Assembly: GCA_014898425.1 (NCBI GenBank)
Contig: RCSZ01000016.1
Location: 1,426,001 to 1,490,000, forward strand
Length of the DNA stretch: 64,000 nucleotides
Direction of reading: 5' to 3'
Source: Botryotinia globosa
Lineage: Eukaryota; Ascomycota; Leotiomycetes; Helotiales; Sclerotiniaceae
Numbering within the stretch: position 1 is the stretch's first letter; each line of letters starts with the position of its first letter. This document shows positions 33,268 through 45,392 of this stretch, one piece after another. Position numbers and translations under genes: made by a program. Below the pieces are notes generated by a model. It saw only the letters and a list, made by a program, of their open reading frames with translations. It ran no database searches and was not told the origin of the DNA.

Positions 33268-35004
33268 ATGATGGAACTTCCATCGACGTCTTTTATCCTA
33301 AGCGGGAGCTTTTGGGCTCTAGCATTTGCAACAACCATCTCCGCGGTATACGTAAGTTTCCCTTGCATGATGCAAGTAATTCAAGCTGACCGCATCGTAG
33401 CTCACCATTCTGACAATTTATCGTCTGACATTTCATCCTCTCGCAAAGTATCCTGGTCCGTTCTTGGCTAAGATCACGGATTGGTACTCAGTATACCACG
33501 CATGGAAAGGCGACAGGCATCTCGAGTTCTACAGATGCCATGAGAAATATGGTAAGTAATTTCATTCGTACAAAGAGCTGGATGATGCTAATTTTCAAGG
33601 TTCGGTGTTTCGATATGGGCCTGATAGCCTTTCAATCAATTCCAATACGGCTTTGAAAACTATCTATGGCCACAAGTCGAATGTCAAGAAGTCTCAATTC
33701 TACTCGGTCTTTCCTCCAACCAAGGATACTTTCAACACTCACAGCAGTATCGACAAAGCTAGTCATGCGAGAAAAAGAAGAGTTCTGTCCCATGCGTTCT
33801 CAGACAATGCAATTAAGACTATGGAAAAGTATATCTTGGCCAATGTCAGAACTTTCTGTACCAATCTGGGTCAACCAAGAGCATCAGCAGAGAAGTCGAC
33901 TGGTGGATGGAGTGTTGCTCAGAACATGTCTGATTGGTGTAACTACCTGACGTTCGATGTTATGGGCGATCTTTGTTTTGGTAAAGCATTTGAGATGTTG
34001 GAAAATGCTTCAAATCGTCACGTGATTGATCTCATTGGAAACGCTGCTCACACTCACTTGATTGTAAGTACAAATCCATGTCTCTAGGCACACTGCTAAC
34101 TTCTTAGACTGGTACATATCCGATAATCAAGACCATTGGCTTGAGCAAGATTCTCTTCCGTAAGATCTATGCCCAAAGAATGAAGTATATGGCTTACAGC
34201 AGAGCTCAAGCCGCTGAAAGAACCAAGATCGGACTTGATACTGACAGAAAGGATTTCTTTTACTATTTGCTCAATGCTCGCGATGCAGAGACAGGACAAG
34301 GATTCACAACACCAGAACTCTGGGGCGAGAGCAATTTACTCATCATTGCTGGGTCTGATACCACTTCCACAGCTCTTTCTGCTGCTTTCTTCTATCTGGT
34401 TCATAATCCTGACAAATTGGAGATTCTTACCAAAGAAATCATGTCCACATTTTCCGATGTCGAAGAAATTCATTCAAGTCCCACACTCAATAGTTGCGCG
34501 TACCTCCGAGCAGTCGTCGATGAGTCAATGCGTCTCTCACCACCCGTCGGTGGCATTCTTCCCCGTGAAGTTCTTCCAGGCGGCATCGACATCGATGGTC
34601 TCCATATTCCAGCCGGTTATGTAGTTGGAACTCCTCACTACACCATTCACCACAACCCAGCCTACTACCCATCTCCCTTTACCTTCATCCCCGAACGTTG
34701 GATTCCATCTTCTTCGCCGCAGGTCACAAAAGATTCCGTAGCACTCGCTCAAAGCGCTTTCTGTCCTTTCAGCATCGGCCCTAGAGGATGTATTGGAAAA
34801 GGAGTGGCATATGTCGAGCTCATGACTAGTTTGGCTAGAGTGGTGTTCATGTATGAGATGAGAATGGCGGAGGGATATACCGTCGGAGAGGGAAGCGAAG
34901 ATATGGAAGTTAGCAGAAGAAGGAAAGAGGAATATCAGCTCAAAGATAGTTTTACGAGTATGAAGGATGGTCCTTATGTTGAGTTTAGAGCTAGAGCTAA
35001 GTGA
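33268..35004 (+). CDS. Cytochrome P450 monooxygenase (intact)
   Basis: Four exons: 33268-33351, 33401-33551, 33600-34063 and 34108-35004; introns are 44-49 bp. Product 531 residues, a normal P450 length. The N-terminal anchor ([19 protein letters not shown]) is followed by [18 protein letters not shown], the proline-rich hinge seen in fungal microsomal P450s. The I-helix is [13 protein letters not shown], the K-helix is ESMR, then PERW, and the haem loop is [12 protein letters not shown] with the axial Cys. The overall pattern resembles fungal P450s of the benzoate-hydroxylase/isotrichodermin type, but subfamily and substrate cannot be set from sequence alone. It sits in the ER membrane and needs a P450 reductase. 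Two in-frame ATGs are adjacent (33268 and 33271). It follows the SDR in the same orientation; a joint pathway is possible but unproven. Confidence 0.9.
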
Positions 35005-35896
35005 GAGACGAATGGGCTCGGTGAAAGGGGGATCCGTCTTGCATTTTATGGCGAAATACTGGCATTTGGGTCTTTATGCAAATTGTCTTCTATCTAAGTT
35101 GGTTTTAGTTGCTTTGCTTAATTAATTAAATAAACATTCAAGTCGTATGACATATAAATCCGAGTCGGTCAGATCGAGATCCATGAAATAAGTACTCGAG
35201 AGAAACCAAAGCTCGCAAATCAACCGTGAGCTGTTTGGGGTGTATATGTTATTGCTCTTGTCAATTCAGGGCTAAGTGGCAGTTGTTGAGACACTGGCTT
35301 GTTCTATGCATTTAAATGTGGTCACAACATTCACAGTCAGTGATGTGAGCGGAAATCAAGTTTGACATACGTTTGAATGTTAGATCTCAAAGCTGCGACA
35401 AGACTCTTCTGTCTGTGATCGTGGAAGAAATGATGCACATCCTGGCTAATTTATTCTCAGGTTCATGGGAGCTTAATCCTAATAAGAGCATGTCGTGTTC
35501 AGCGGTACTGGAGTTGATCGAATTGAGTTAATTGTGACGGTAGTTTGGTATAGATGTGGTGTTGGGGAAAAGTATTAGGTAGGGTATATTATTATATGCA
35601 CTTTAAATTCTATAATAGAGGAGAGAATAGATTTTAATCACCTTCTAATAGATTCTGTAATGGGGTCAGAGTCTGCAATAGAAGAAGGGTAGTTTCCATG
35701 ATTAAACTATGATATTATTTCTAGATATTTGCTTTTGGGGGGAGGGAGGAACTCCAGCTATTGCAGGGTAGATCTCATACTTTTGATGTAAGTTCTATAA
35801 AGAATGTATCATAGAATCTTAGCGGCATAAGAATAATTAAATGATTTTTTGAGGGTATGATAGTAATCTGCCGTATGCGGTAATAAAGAGCCAAGA
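35005..35896. other. Intergenic, AT-rich
   Basis: About 890 bp downstream of the P450; AT-rich, no gene or repeat recognised. Confidence 0.4.
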
Positions 35897-36318
35897 TTAA
35901 GAATTTCCTAGATGTGCTCTGAGCAGAAATTTGTACATGCTAATCGAATCTGTTTCCTGAAACGATTGTCTTGAGCTGAACATAGACCATTGTTTATTGC
36001 CATGCCAGGCTTGTGACGCTGGATCTTGCGGCCAACATGCATAGCATACTTGCTCAAACCCGTTGTGATTTGTGTCCCTAGGTGCGCAGGCTTCAAAGTA
36101 ATGCTTCTGCCAATCTTCCTTTTGCCAGCATCGTAAGGTTAAGCAATACCATCTTTTGCTCATACTTCTACATTTCGGCAGCGCTGAGTACTTATTGTCA
36201 TCTTGCCAACCTCTGATGGATTTCCATCGTACATCCTAGCGGAATTAGCCTCTCATTCAAAATAAAGACGGTGGCTATGGAGGATTCTTACCTCGGTTGT
36301 AGCCATTGAGCCTTTTTA
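35897..36318 (-). CDS. Possible small cysteine-rich protein (unrecognised)
   Basis: A plausible two-exon gene on the minus strand. A tiny first exon (ATG near 36314, MATTE) ends at a GTAAGA donor. An intron follows, with a GGCTAAT branch and CGCTAG acceptor. The second exon ends at 35897. The translation has regularly spaced cysteines (CRSMSKRWYCLTLRCW, then EACAPRD, then VCYACW), which looks selected rather than random. No signal peptide is present in this model, so the true 5' end may lie elsewhere. A minus-strand open segment at 36474-36713 (NGTCIGPACQG) could be a further upstream exon. It lies next to the decayed chitinase-like gene on the other strand, so part of it may be a shadow. No family recognised. 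Confidence 0.3.
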
Positions 36319-36469
36319 ATCATGAAGACTTGCTGAAGGAGAATTACAAGGGAAAAGCCAAAAATATTGCTGATTTGGATGACTTGGAAATAATTTCTCC
36401 ATATAGAAGTGGAAGTATCTCCTCATACCTGTTCCAAATCGTCAGCCTGAAAATATCTTAGAACAGGTA

Positions 36470-39400
36470 TGACTTACATTTTCTGACAAACCAACAGATG
36501 ACCAAGAAGTTCCACATTTCCCCAGTGGTCCTTTACCCCTTTACCCTTCCTGATCCCCTGGCAGGCTGGTCCGATACATGTTCCGTTTACTCCTTTGCAT
36601 CTAGAGATGTCAAACCTCCTGTATGCATTCAACCAAATGAAATGTATGGGGCTTTCCTGATATTGAGAGCCGGGACTTGACAGGGAAAATCTTTGGACCG
36701 CCTGCAGGAACACTTCAGGACTTTCCTATCAATTATCAGTTTGTAAAAAGTAAGTGATCAACAACATTTCTCCCGATTCTTTATGAACATGTATCTGCCA
36801 GTGGGTATATGAATGGACAGAATATTTCTCAACTTTCAAAATTTGTAACAAATTCAGTTACCAATTCTTTCCCATCGAAATGAATTTCTGAAATTTTGAA
36901 TCCTGAATAAATCATTACGATGACTCACGGTATGTCTAAGTCAAAACATCGGAATATATTGTCAAGTCAATCTTTATGGGGTCCTCCCAGTCCATACATC
37001 CACTGGTGGTCTATGCTGACTGAAGTAACCCAGACGGATGCGACTACATAATGGCCAACTTTGCTGTTCCAAATTTGAACAGGAATGGATATCAGAAAGC
37101 TCTTCCAGTCGATCCTATTGCTCTTGCCAACCAATTCAGTTATTGACCCTCCTGCTACCAATGGTCCTAATGCAAATCTCTTGACGGCAGCCGACGTGGT
37201 AAAGCTCCAACTCATTCCCAGTTACATATAAATAGATCAAAAGCTTATAGAACCGATTTACAGGTTATAGACTGTGACTTGACACGCTACCGGAGAACGA
37301 GTATCGGTTCTGCTGACAATTAGGATCATCTTGGTATAAAGTTTAAGGGCATGACTGAAACTTTCTCTCGAATAGGAAAAAGCGTGAACTATAGGACACA
37401 TTTTGATCTATCGAAATTTTGGAGTATAATCTATTTGGTTTGAAAGTTTGGGAAAAAATGGTACGAGAGAAAAGAGTCAGTAATTGATATGATATCATTG
37501 TTCTGCCATACTTTGTTACATGAGGTCAGTTCTGGCAGCGATATCTGTGTCGTATTTGATGACATAGTGCCTATATACATCTTCAGGCAAGCAGTTGTGA
37601 GCACAATCACTAATCAATGAGTTTCTACCAGCTTGGCCATGCTGTAACAGACAGTAATACACGAGACATAAACACAGCAAGAATTCACCCTATTGATACC
37701 AGCGTTTCAAGGTTTCTTGATGGAGAAAGGATTGAATTTGGACCTTATGCCAGGAAAAACATCATTGGAATAGGGGAACAGGATCCCCTTTACAATTCTG
37801 GATTCAAGAATGCGGGTAGTTGAAACACTCAAAAGCTCTGAGTTCTTACCTTGCTGACCAATGAATACTAGATTCATAGGCTACGTTCGTTCTTGGAGCG
37901 CAGTATCTCTCTCAAGGAAATCGATTCAATAGAGATGGAACTATCACATACTTTCAACCCATAATCTAGTATAATGCAAACAGCCCAAATAGTATACTAG
38001 TGGATCTCAATTGGAAACCACCAAGGAGACTACGCGCTCGAACATCCGATTCAACCAACCTCGCATCTTCAAAGAAAATCCCAAAGAGAAAGCTCATACG
38101 AAAAGTGACAGGTTTTTCTCAGACTGTTTCACTTGTAAATCCTCAACGGCAAATTTTATTGCAAATAGCAGCATGGTCCTAAGTGCGGTGTCACTGGTAA
38201 AAGCATCTCAAGCCATGAGCGTCCAGGTCCCATCAGGTATAAACGCCATACCTAACACTGGTTCGAATCCTTCCACAACATTATCTCTGATGTGGAAAAA
38301 CACTTCAATGGTTACCTCCGGTCTAAGTACTGGCTACACCCAATCTTCCAAGATGTCTTCTGCATGGTTTTCGAATAAAACGGCCTCTCAAAAGACTAAC
38401 ATACGACTCAATTCATCGTTTTTGAAGTCTTCTACAGATGTTCCTCCTAGGGCAACAAACTAAGTTTCTTCATACCATACTGTTTCAATTTCTTCTGGTG
38501 TCTCGAAATCGTCAGCATCCCCGTTGCCTCCAATACCCCTCTCGGCATTAAATTCTTCGCTGACATTTATCTCAACACCTAATTTGCCAACTAATCCTAT
38601 GTCAAGTCAGGGTTCCTCTACAATGCTTTCCCTGAGCGATTTAACCCTATCAACAGGAGGTTATTTCAGCGATTTTTCGTTCACTACTACTCAGCCTGGT
38701 GGTTTTATCACCATCATCAGAGCCATTACCCTTGTTATCTCCACTCCCTATCCCTCATTGATTTCCTTATGTACAGCTACGGATGGAATCGGCAAAATAT
38801 GGTGTTCAGTCTCGATTACTCCTAAACCTACTGCCACGTTTACTGTATGTACAACTTTCATTGCTATCAATTCTTGCAAAGTCTAGTCTCGGCTTGATCT
38901 TGGGTAGCATAGTATTAATTATTATTATTATTATTGTAGTTTCCAATATTCAAAGGTGGATACACTCCGAGTTCTACAGAGAACATTGCGAGTATCTTCA
39001 CAGCTCCCGCATTTTACATTCCAAATATCACTAATCTGCGCGCTTTCCCGACCATAATGATCAAAAATCCTGATCCAAATGGTGATGACGATATTGAGAT
39101 ACCATTTGGTACGCCAACAACTAAATTTACCGTATCCTCCAAATGTAGTGCTTCAGCAATCTCTTCATGTATAGCCTCTTGTACAGTCTCGGATGGTAGC
39201 ACTCAAAGTTGTAGCACTATATGCTCGACCACAACTGCGTGCTCCGGCAAAGCGACTAATTCATCTACCGATACTTCAGAAATTTCAATAGGAATACCAA
39301 CTTGGGATATACACCCAATTCCATCCGATTTTAGTGACATACAAGCTTCAATACAATCAGAACTTGCAGAAATTTTTGCAGCTGCACCAACAAGCCCGGA

Positions 39401-40464
39401 TTAAAGTTCTTATCTTTCAGTGGAATCATCTCTATCGGCAGCTCAATCTACTGGAAGTCAGCAAACTTTCCATAGTTCAGTCAGCATTAAAAAATCGTCA
39501 TCTCCGCCCGGATTAGTCCCCACACTGGCGAGCAGTACAAAATTGTCCTTCAACTCGTCATTATCTAGAGTTCTTCCTTCTGGAATATTTTCAACTGCCA
39601 CAAGATCGATTTTGACTGTACCAAGCTCTTCTATTCGACACACAATAGTCTCAATTTCTGATACATCTAATACAAAATCAATTGGCCCACTAATTGGAAA
39701 TTTAACTTCTCTATCCGGAATTTTGTCCGGCACAAAGTCAGGACTTTTCACCAGTCAGTATTCTTCTGCAAGCTCCATTCTCTCTGGAATTACCGTCATC
39801 TCTAAGTCCAAAGGAGTCCCTAATGCTTCTGTGATAATCTTCCATTTCCAAAACAACAGAAGCAACTATGTCGTGGGTACCCTCCTCATCTATTAGCACA
39901 AGTCAAGTCGGCGTATCCAGGAGTAGTAATAGTGGTCAGGCATCTAGTTCCATTGCGTCATCACCGCGAATCAGTCCTTTCGCCGCACCTGCTCGCTCTT
40001 CAACAATTGCTGTTCCATCAAGTTATGTTGCATCCACAACTACTCCAGCTATTCAAGCCACTACTCCGATAAACATGTTTCAAATCAATTTCTGGCATCA
40101 AACCGAAGATAAAAAGAAGTCAACCGGAAACCTGTGGCACATGTACGTCAACAAATTGGCGGATATCACTTTAAGTCATGTGGAATTATTTCAAATCAGT
40201 AGACTTGTTTCTGTCCAGGACCAAAATATCACAAGTCATGATCCTCTTCCAAGTCCTATCCCATATCCTGAAGGAAGTCTCGCTCTTCCCCCTAAAGGGG
40301 CAGGAGCTGTTTGCTACTATAAGGGGGACCAATTGGCTATGGGTGATGTCTTCTGTCCCGGTAAGCCGACCGTATCCTTTCAGGGAAATGTGGGTGAAGC
40401 ACCAATCGTCTGCGATGGCAATACTAGTATTTACCCGGTGGTTATTTGCGGCTTGGAAAGCTAG
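36470..40464 (+). pseudogene. Decayed secreted Ser/Thr-rich gene, tail of class V chitinase-like protein
   Basis: Fragments in several frames read as one protein interrupted by stops and shifts. They include CDYIMANFAVPNLNRNGYQK (about 37040-37100), PPATNGPNANLLTAADVV (about 37150), FYQLGHAVTD...FLDGERIEFGP...DPLYNSGFKNAG (37617-37820), a Ser/Thr-rich stretch (38011-38880), IKNPDPNGDDD and a cysteine-rich CSTICSTTTACSG segment (39057-39404), more Ser/Thr-rich sequence (39420-39890), and a closing block with VCYYKGDQ and FCPGKP (39868-40464). The order and style (PDPNGDD followed by a Cys-rich stretch) resemble, from memory, the long C-terminal region of large secreted fungal chitinases (GH18, class V). 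I see no GH18 catalytic motif (DxxDxDxE) in the window. In-frame TGA codons where Trp would fit (near 36895-36915) suggest G-to-A decay. Identity is tentative; that it is broken is well supported. Confidence 0.5.
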
Positions 40465-42466
40465 TTTGAACTTCTCCATTTTGCTTCATGATTCTCGGCA
40501 GATTGATATCTCTTTCAATTTTCATTTATTTTTGGAGCCCAATTTTTATTTAGGCCCTTTCGTTTTCTCCTTATTCTGCTCAAGTCTAAGCTAGCTTTTC
40601 CCATTTGGGTTCCATTTTGGTGTGGAGATTTGGCTATTGGAATTTTATGTGTGTTTAATTTTCTTTCTCGGAGTTACCCTGGTCGAAATTCATTCCGATT
40701 GGAACGAAGTTTGTGTGGTGCGACTTCTTATGTGGCTTAGACTGGGTTTTCTTTGTTCTTCCAATATACTAAATAAAGACGACAATGCCGCAAAACATTT
40801 TCAAAATAGTTAAGTCGAATAATTACTTTCTAGAATGTAGAATCCTAATCATTTTCGACCGATTTCCAAGCGAAAATGCATTGTGTGTTCGTGTCGTCAC
40901 TAACCCGATGGCGGGGCAGGGGCATGAGCTATGCCTCGCTTATGAATAGTAGGTATGTCTTATTTCTGCTGACTATCGATGAGACGAGCAGAGGAATATT
41001 GAGAACCTACTGCAATGGAACCTACTGCAATGGAACCTACTACAATGGCAGTTGCAGACAAAGTCTGACCAGAAGTAAAAATTGATACTTCTTACAATCA
41101 GTAATTAATCTTATAGTAGGTTTGCATACTTGTAGATTGTATGTGTGTATTCGAGAAGTGATGAACCTGCTCACGGAAATCAATGATGTGATTTAATGAA
41201 TGTTGCAAGCCAAATTTGAAAATATAAAAAATAAGGGGATATGATGGAGTTCCTAGAATATCAAGATCTTGTCGATACCTGAAAAAAAAAAAAAGATTGC
41301 TTCGAGGTTCTTTGCGGCTTGGGTATTGGATTTTATTTTTACTCATGTAGATGATTATCCTCGGATACCAGAAGAAATCATTGCATGGATCATGATATGT
41401 TATATTCAGGGACTATATAGAGGAATGAGGATATACAAGAAAATTCCGCAGTGGTCTAACTGAATATTGGAAAAAATCACAATGGCCAATTCTTATCAGG
41501 CTGGCACATAATTGGATGAGGGTTTTTTTTTTATCGAAAATCAATTGATATCGCATCATTTCCTAAATGTCGACATAGAATCATGATTATAAGCTTTTAT
41601 CACACTAGATTCGACTTCTAGCATTCGCTGATGGTTATTCCCAGCCCATTTCTTGCTGCAACGATGTGTAAAGCTCACCTATGATGTGAAAAGCGCGAAA
41701 GGGGGGTATTTTGTATTATATGGAGTTCCAAATCTGCTTCTTGAGAACATTCGAATGTTTTGAGAAGATAATATTCTATTAAAAGTAGGTCAATTCAGAG
41801 TAGTAAATTGGGAACAAGGAATGTGGATTATTCACATGTGCATCTGAGGCCAGGCAGAATTATAGCCTTGCTACAACAGTGAAAGTTTTGGTTGAATTGT
41901 ATTTACAAACAAGAAATAAAAGATGTAATTTTTTCTTAGACGCAGTGAATAATCGTCCCCAATTCTTTTTCCATTTCCAGAAAACAATCAAATCAAAAAA
42001 TGATGAGTGAAGTCATTAAAAGCTATTATCTCTGGTTTCAAAGTCTAGATACTCTTCACTTGGGTTATAGATGATGCATATACCGCCAACACCTTCCTCA
42101 TGCAAGCTCGGTACTTCCGAGCCGAGGGGAAAGCTGAGAGAGAGGAACTGTTCTGGTTTTAGTCAGGCAAGAATTTATCGTAACGATGAATACTACCGCT
42201 GCTCCATCCAAACTACGCGTTTGTGGTGTTTGTCGCCATGTGGGAGGATTGTAACACATGTTGCAGAGGCGCTCTTGGGCGAATATTGTGTGCGATAGAC
42301 AATATTGTTCACCTGAAATACCCGAAATACCTGGACAGTGTTTGTGTGGCGGGAGGGAGGCAATTGAGGTACCTAGGACCCACTATCTTCTTAATCGACA
42401 CCGTCGTGGCTGAAGTTATTTATAAAGCTTAAGATGTATTATGATTGACTTATGATCCTCTGCTGC
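40465..42466. other. Intergenic, about 2 kb
   Basis: No recognised gene. It contains a 15-bp triplicate repeat at 41003-41047, a poly-A run near 41281-41294 and an 11-base T-run near 41523. Short open frames (for example 42071-42298) have no motif. Confidence 0.4.
41003..41047 (+). repeat. Three 15-bp tandem repeats
   Basis: GAACCTACTGCAATG repeated three times, the last copy with one change (GAACCTACTACAATG). No gene overlaps it convincingly. Confidence 0.8.
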
Positions 42467-43393
42467 TTACATCAAAAGCCCCATAGCGCCTGTCACGAGC
42501 AATAATGCCCATCCACCAAGAACCAATCTATTTCCGGCTCCAGGAGCACCATCAACCTCCTTACTTCCACTAGTAACATTCTCCGCCCTCAGACAACTCA
42601 ATTCGGCATGCGTGAACCCCGCCCCTCCATTGGCATCAGCGCTCGGACTTTGAATTAGCATCATTGGCCAGATTCTCGTAACCGCTTCCTCGTAAAAGGT
42701 CAAGTTGGTCGAATCATGGGGACCACTGGATTCATACATCCAAGCTGAACCATCAGTTTGATTTGATGTGATGTCTGTACAAGTTTATTAGCTTTCATTG
42801 ATGATTTGAGCATGAGAGTGAGACATACTTTGAGCAACAGATCCAAGAAGTATTGATCCTGCACACTGGCTTGGTATATCATTGAATGATATGCCGCCAC
42901 AAACACCTGTAGAATTTCTTGAGGTAGCCTTTGTTCTCGCATCTTGAATCGCAACAGTAAAATTACTTATACAATCGTCGGAATACAAGGTTGTGCAGTC
43001 TCCGGTGTCATCTTGACCTTTCACCGTCACATTCCTGGGTACATTTGTGAAGAGAACCACGCAAGTATCCCATGAGGAGTTCGCGGGGAAATCATTGTCT
43101 GAGGCGCTGAGTGATATCACCGTGTTCGTTACTGTTTGATTGCCTGCCCACGGGACTTCGGTGACATTAATTTGCGTATCCCAGTTAACAAATGATAGAA
43201 ACAGTGGGATCTCGGATGTATTAGCGCCCACTAAATGGCCACTGCCAGTAGCGTTGGGCTGTTGATTGTATTGTTCGAAGTAGGAGCCATTTTGTGAGGG
43301 GCCCGGCCCAGTTCCGCTGCTAGCTATAGAATCGGATTGAGCATAAGTGAAAGGCACAAGGAGTGCGGTTATAAATGGTAAATATGAACACAT
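42467..43393 (-). CDS. Secreted GPI-anchored glycoprotein of unknown function
   Basis: Two exons: 43393-42829 and 42774-42467 (54-bp intron, GTATGT...TGTACAG). Product 290 residues. A signal peptide (MCSYLPFITALLVPFTYA) is followed by an extracellular domain with many N-glycosylation sites (NGS, NAT, NVT, NQT, NSS, NFT) and pairs of cysteines (DCTTLYSDDC, GVCGG...QC). The C terminus is a classic GPI signal: small residues (DGAPGAG), then a hydrophobic tail ending LLLVTGAMGLLM. It resembles a widespread group of fungal wall or plasma-membrane GPI proteins without a known enzyme activity. Start at 43393 is the first ATG and gives the signal peptide. Confident about topology and splicing, not about role. 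Confidence 0.85.
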
Positions 43394-45392
43394 CGTGAAT
43401 GTTGCTGGCGAAATATAAACATTTCCAGAACAACTTTATATCTTAAATACATCAACAGTGATCTCCATCTCATGCCATACCAAGATTGTAACCTTAATGT
43501 AAGCATTGCATGGAAATGACGTTATTCAGTCCCTAACCGACATCAAGTCAATGAGGCTCAGTACAGCCAAGACGGCTATCTAATCCGTAGGATTTGCCGA
43601 CTGAACTTGCGAACAGGTCAGAGTAAGCTTCGACTACTTGAAGTGGAAGTTGCTTGGATCAACGTCCTCATATACCTGAGATATGTGACCCTATGTGGCT
43701 AATAAACGTCTTGCTCATACAATGATCGGCACTCGTATTCTTGAATTCAGCCCGAGATCTTACTGCATCGGGATTCGCTAAGCTTATCCTGACATGAAAT
43801 TGAATCATGCGGAGCGGCTCTCTTGCCGCGCACGTTCACGACAACAGTCATCACGATTACACACGTGACTAAGGCTTTGTGTACTGGGAATGAATACAAC
43901 AATCTGAAGTACCTCGGGTATCTGGCTGCATTCCAGTATTTGATGGAGAAAAATAAAGCTACCGACATTCAGAGCTGCATAAATGCTGATACTTATCGAA
44001 GTGAGAACACACTTGGTGAACATAAGTGCTCCAAAGATCGCAAGATATCGTATCTACACGTGATCAGGCGAGAGACAAATTGAAATAGTCGACGGTCTAT
44101 GCGTCTTTTCGGAACTTTTTATTCGCCGGTCCCGATGTCATGCTTTTCATTGCCTCTCGACAAATGCAACAAAGCAAGCTTCATCAGTGATATTTTGTGT
44201 GCTTGTCGTCGAACTGTAGTACACTCGATGCAGCCACCGTGATTTAACTACGATTCGAAATTCTATGACGTCTCCGATCATCTCAATTTGAAGTGTTGCC
44301 GAAGTCTGATTCAAACTTTAAATCGGCCCGTCAAAATTGAGCTTGTGATCATCAGAGACATCATTCTCTTGTCAAAACATTACCTCGATGACTTGCTTCA
44401 GCCCGATGACCTTGTTGGCGATATTATCGAGGAATACAACTCGAGAAGCTATCACATTATGTTGTGAATGATTTCCCCATACAAACACTGTGTTTCATAC
44501 CCCACAATCTTGGAAGCGCGTTCCCCAGCGGGAATCTCACCAGGGGTGTTATGTGGCCATACAAAGGAGCCACATCATTTCAGGTTGGGATGCGTGGTGA
44601 ACGTGTTCAGTGTACCCTTATTCATGTAGGTGCAAAGGTTAATGTTGATATCGAGAAGTTGACGGTGTGGCTACCCGGAGGTTATTTCCCGTGAGACTGG
44701 GACCTCATGTACAAAATTCTCCGATCGCTTGGCTAACAGAAGAAGTTTAAAGCCACCTCAAATTGTGTTCTAGCCGTACCATTGAGTGCTCGAGGTAGGT
44801 ACGCATGATACGTCTTCTGTCTTCCAGTCCATAATTTTCCACTTATTACGCTTTCGTGGAACATCTGCTCTTTTTGGAAGTCCGTGGCATTCTAGAACTC
44901 GGTGCTGGAAACGCGCGTTTGGAATTTTCAAAGCTTAACATCGACTAAAACGCCAAGATTACGATGTAGTCTTTCTTCTTCGCTATTTAGTACATTATTA
45001 TAGGGCGAAATATAGGAAGTCGCGTGCTATTAGTTATTCATTTGATTATTCACAGCGCTACACAGAATTCATGACCATATCAGTTCACCCAATGGTGGTG
45101 GAGCGTCTGATTTATCTATCTTTAGTGTGTCAATTCAATATGATAGTGAATAGCTTTCTGTGCTCTCGTGGCCACCTCTACAGTCACTGAGGAGTTATAA
45201 TGTCGGTTAATTTAGATTCGGTCATTATGCGAGAGAACATTTGGATTACAAAAGGACCTGCTTTTGTCCTTCTCACCATTCAATTATACATCCATTCCAC
45301 CCATAACATACCTTCCTAATAAGCAAAGTCAATCACCAAATCACGACTTTTTATAAATCTACTCAGAATACTTAACAGTACTGAGAAACACG
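43394..45392. other. Intergenic, about 2 kb
   Basis: No gene is well supported. An open stretch at about 44270-44470 (+) reads IIRDIILLSKHYLDDLLQPDD and the frame at 44464-44694 follows. They might be a relic, but no family is recognised. A lone GCAACAAA near 44166 lacks the CGGA context of the array. Confidence 0.4.

Noticed and set aside
33326..33340. GCAACAA in the P450 first exon as another array box
   Set aside because: It encodes part of the membrane anchor and lacks the AGAYRT and CGGA context.
38260..38280. GGTTCGAATCC, a perfect tRNA B-box
   Set aside because: No A-box or acceptor stem upstream; it falls in the Ser/Thr-rich coding remnant (NTGSNPS).
44155..44175. GCAACAAA near 44166 as another array box
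   Set aside because: Only the core matches; one or two such 8-mers are expected by chance in 64 kb.
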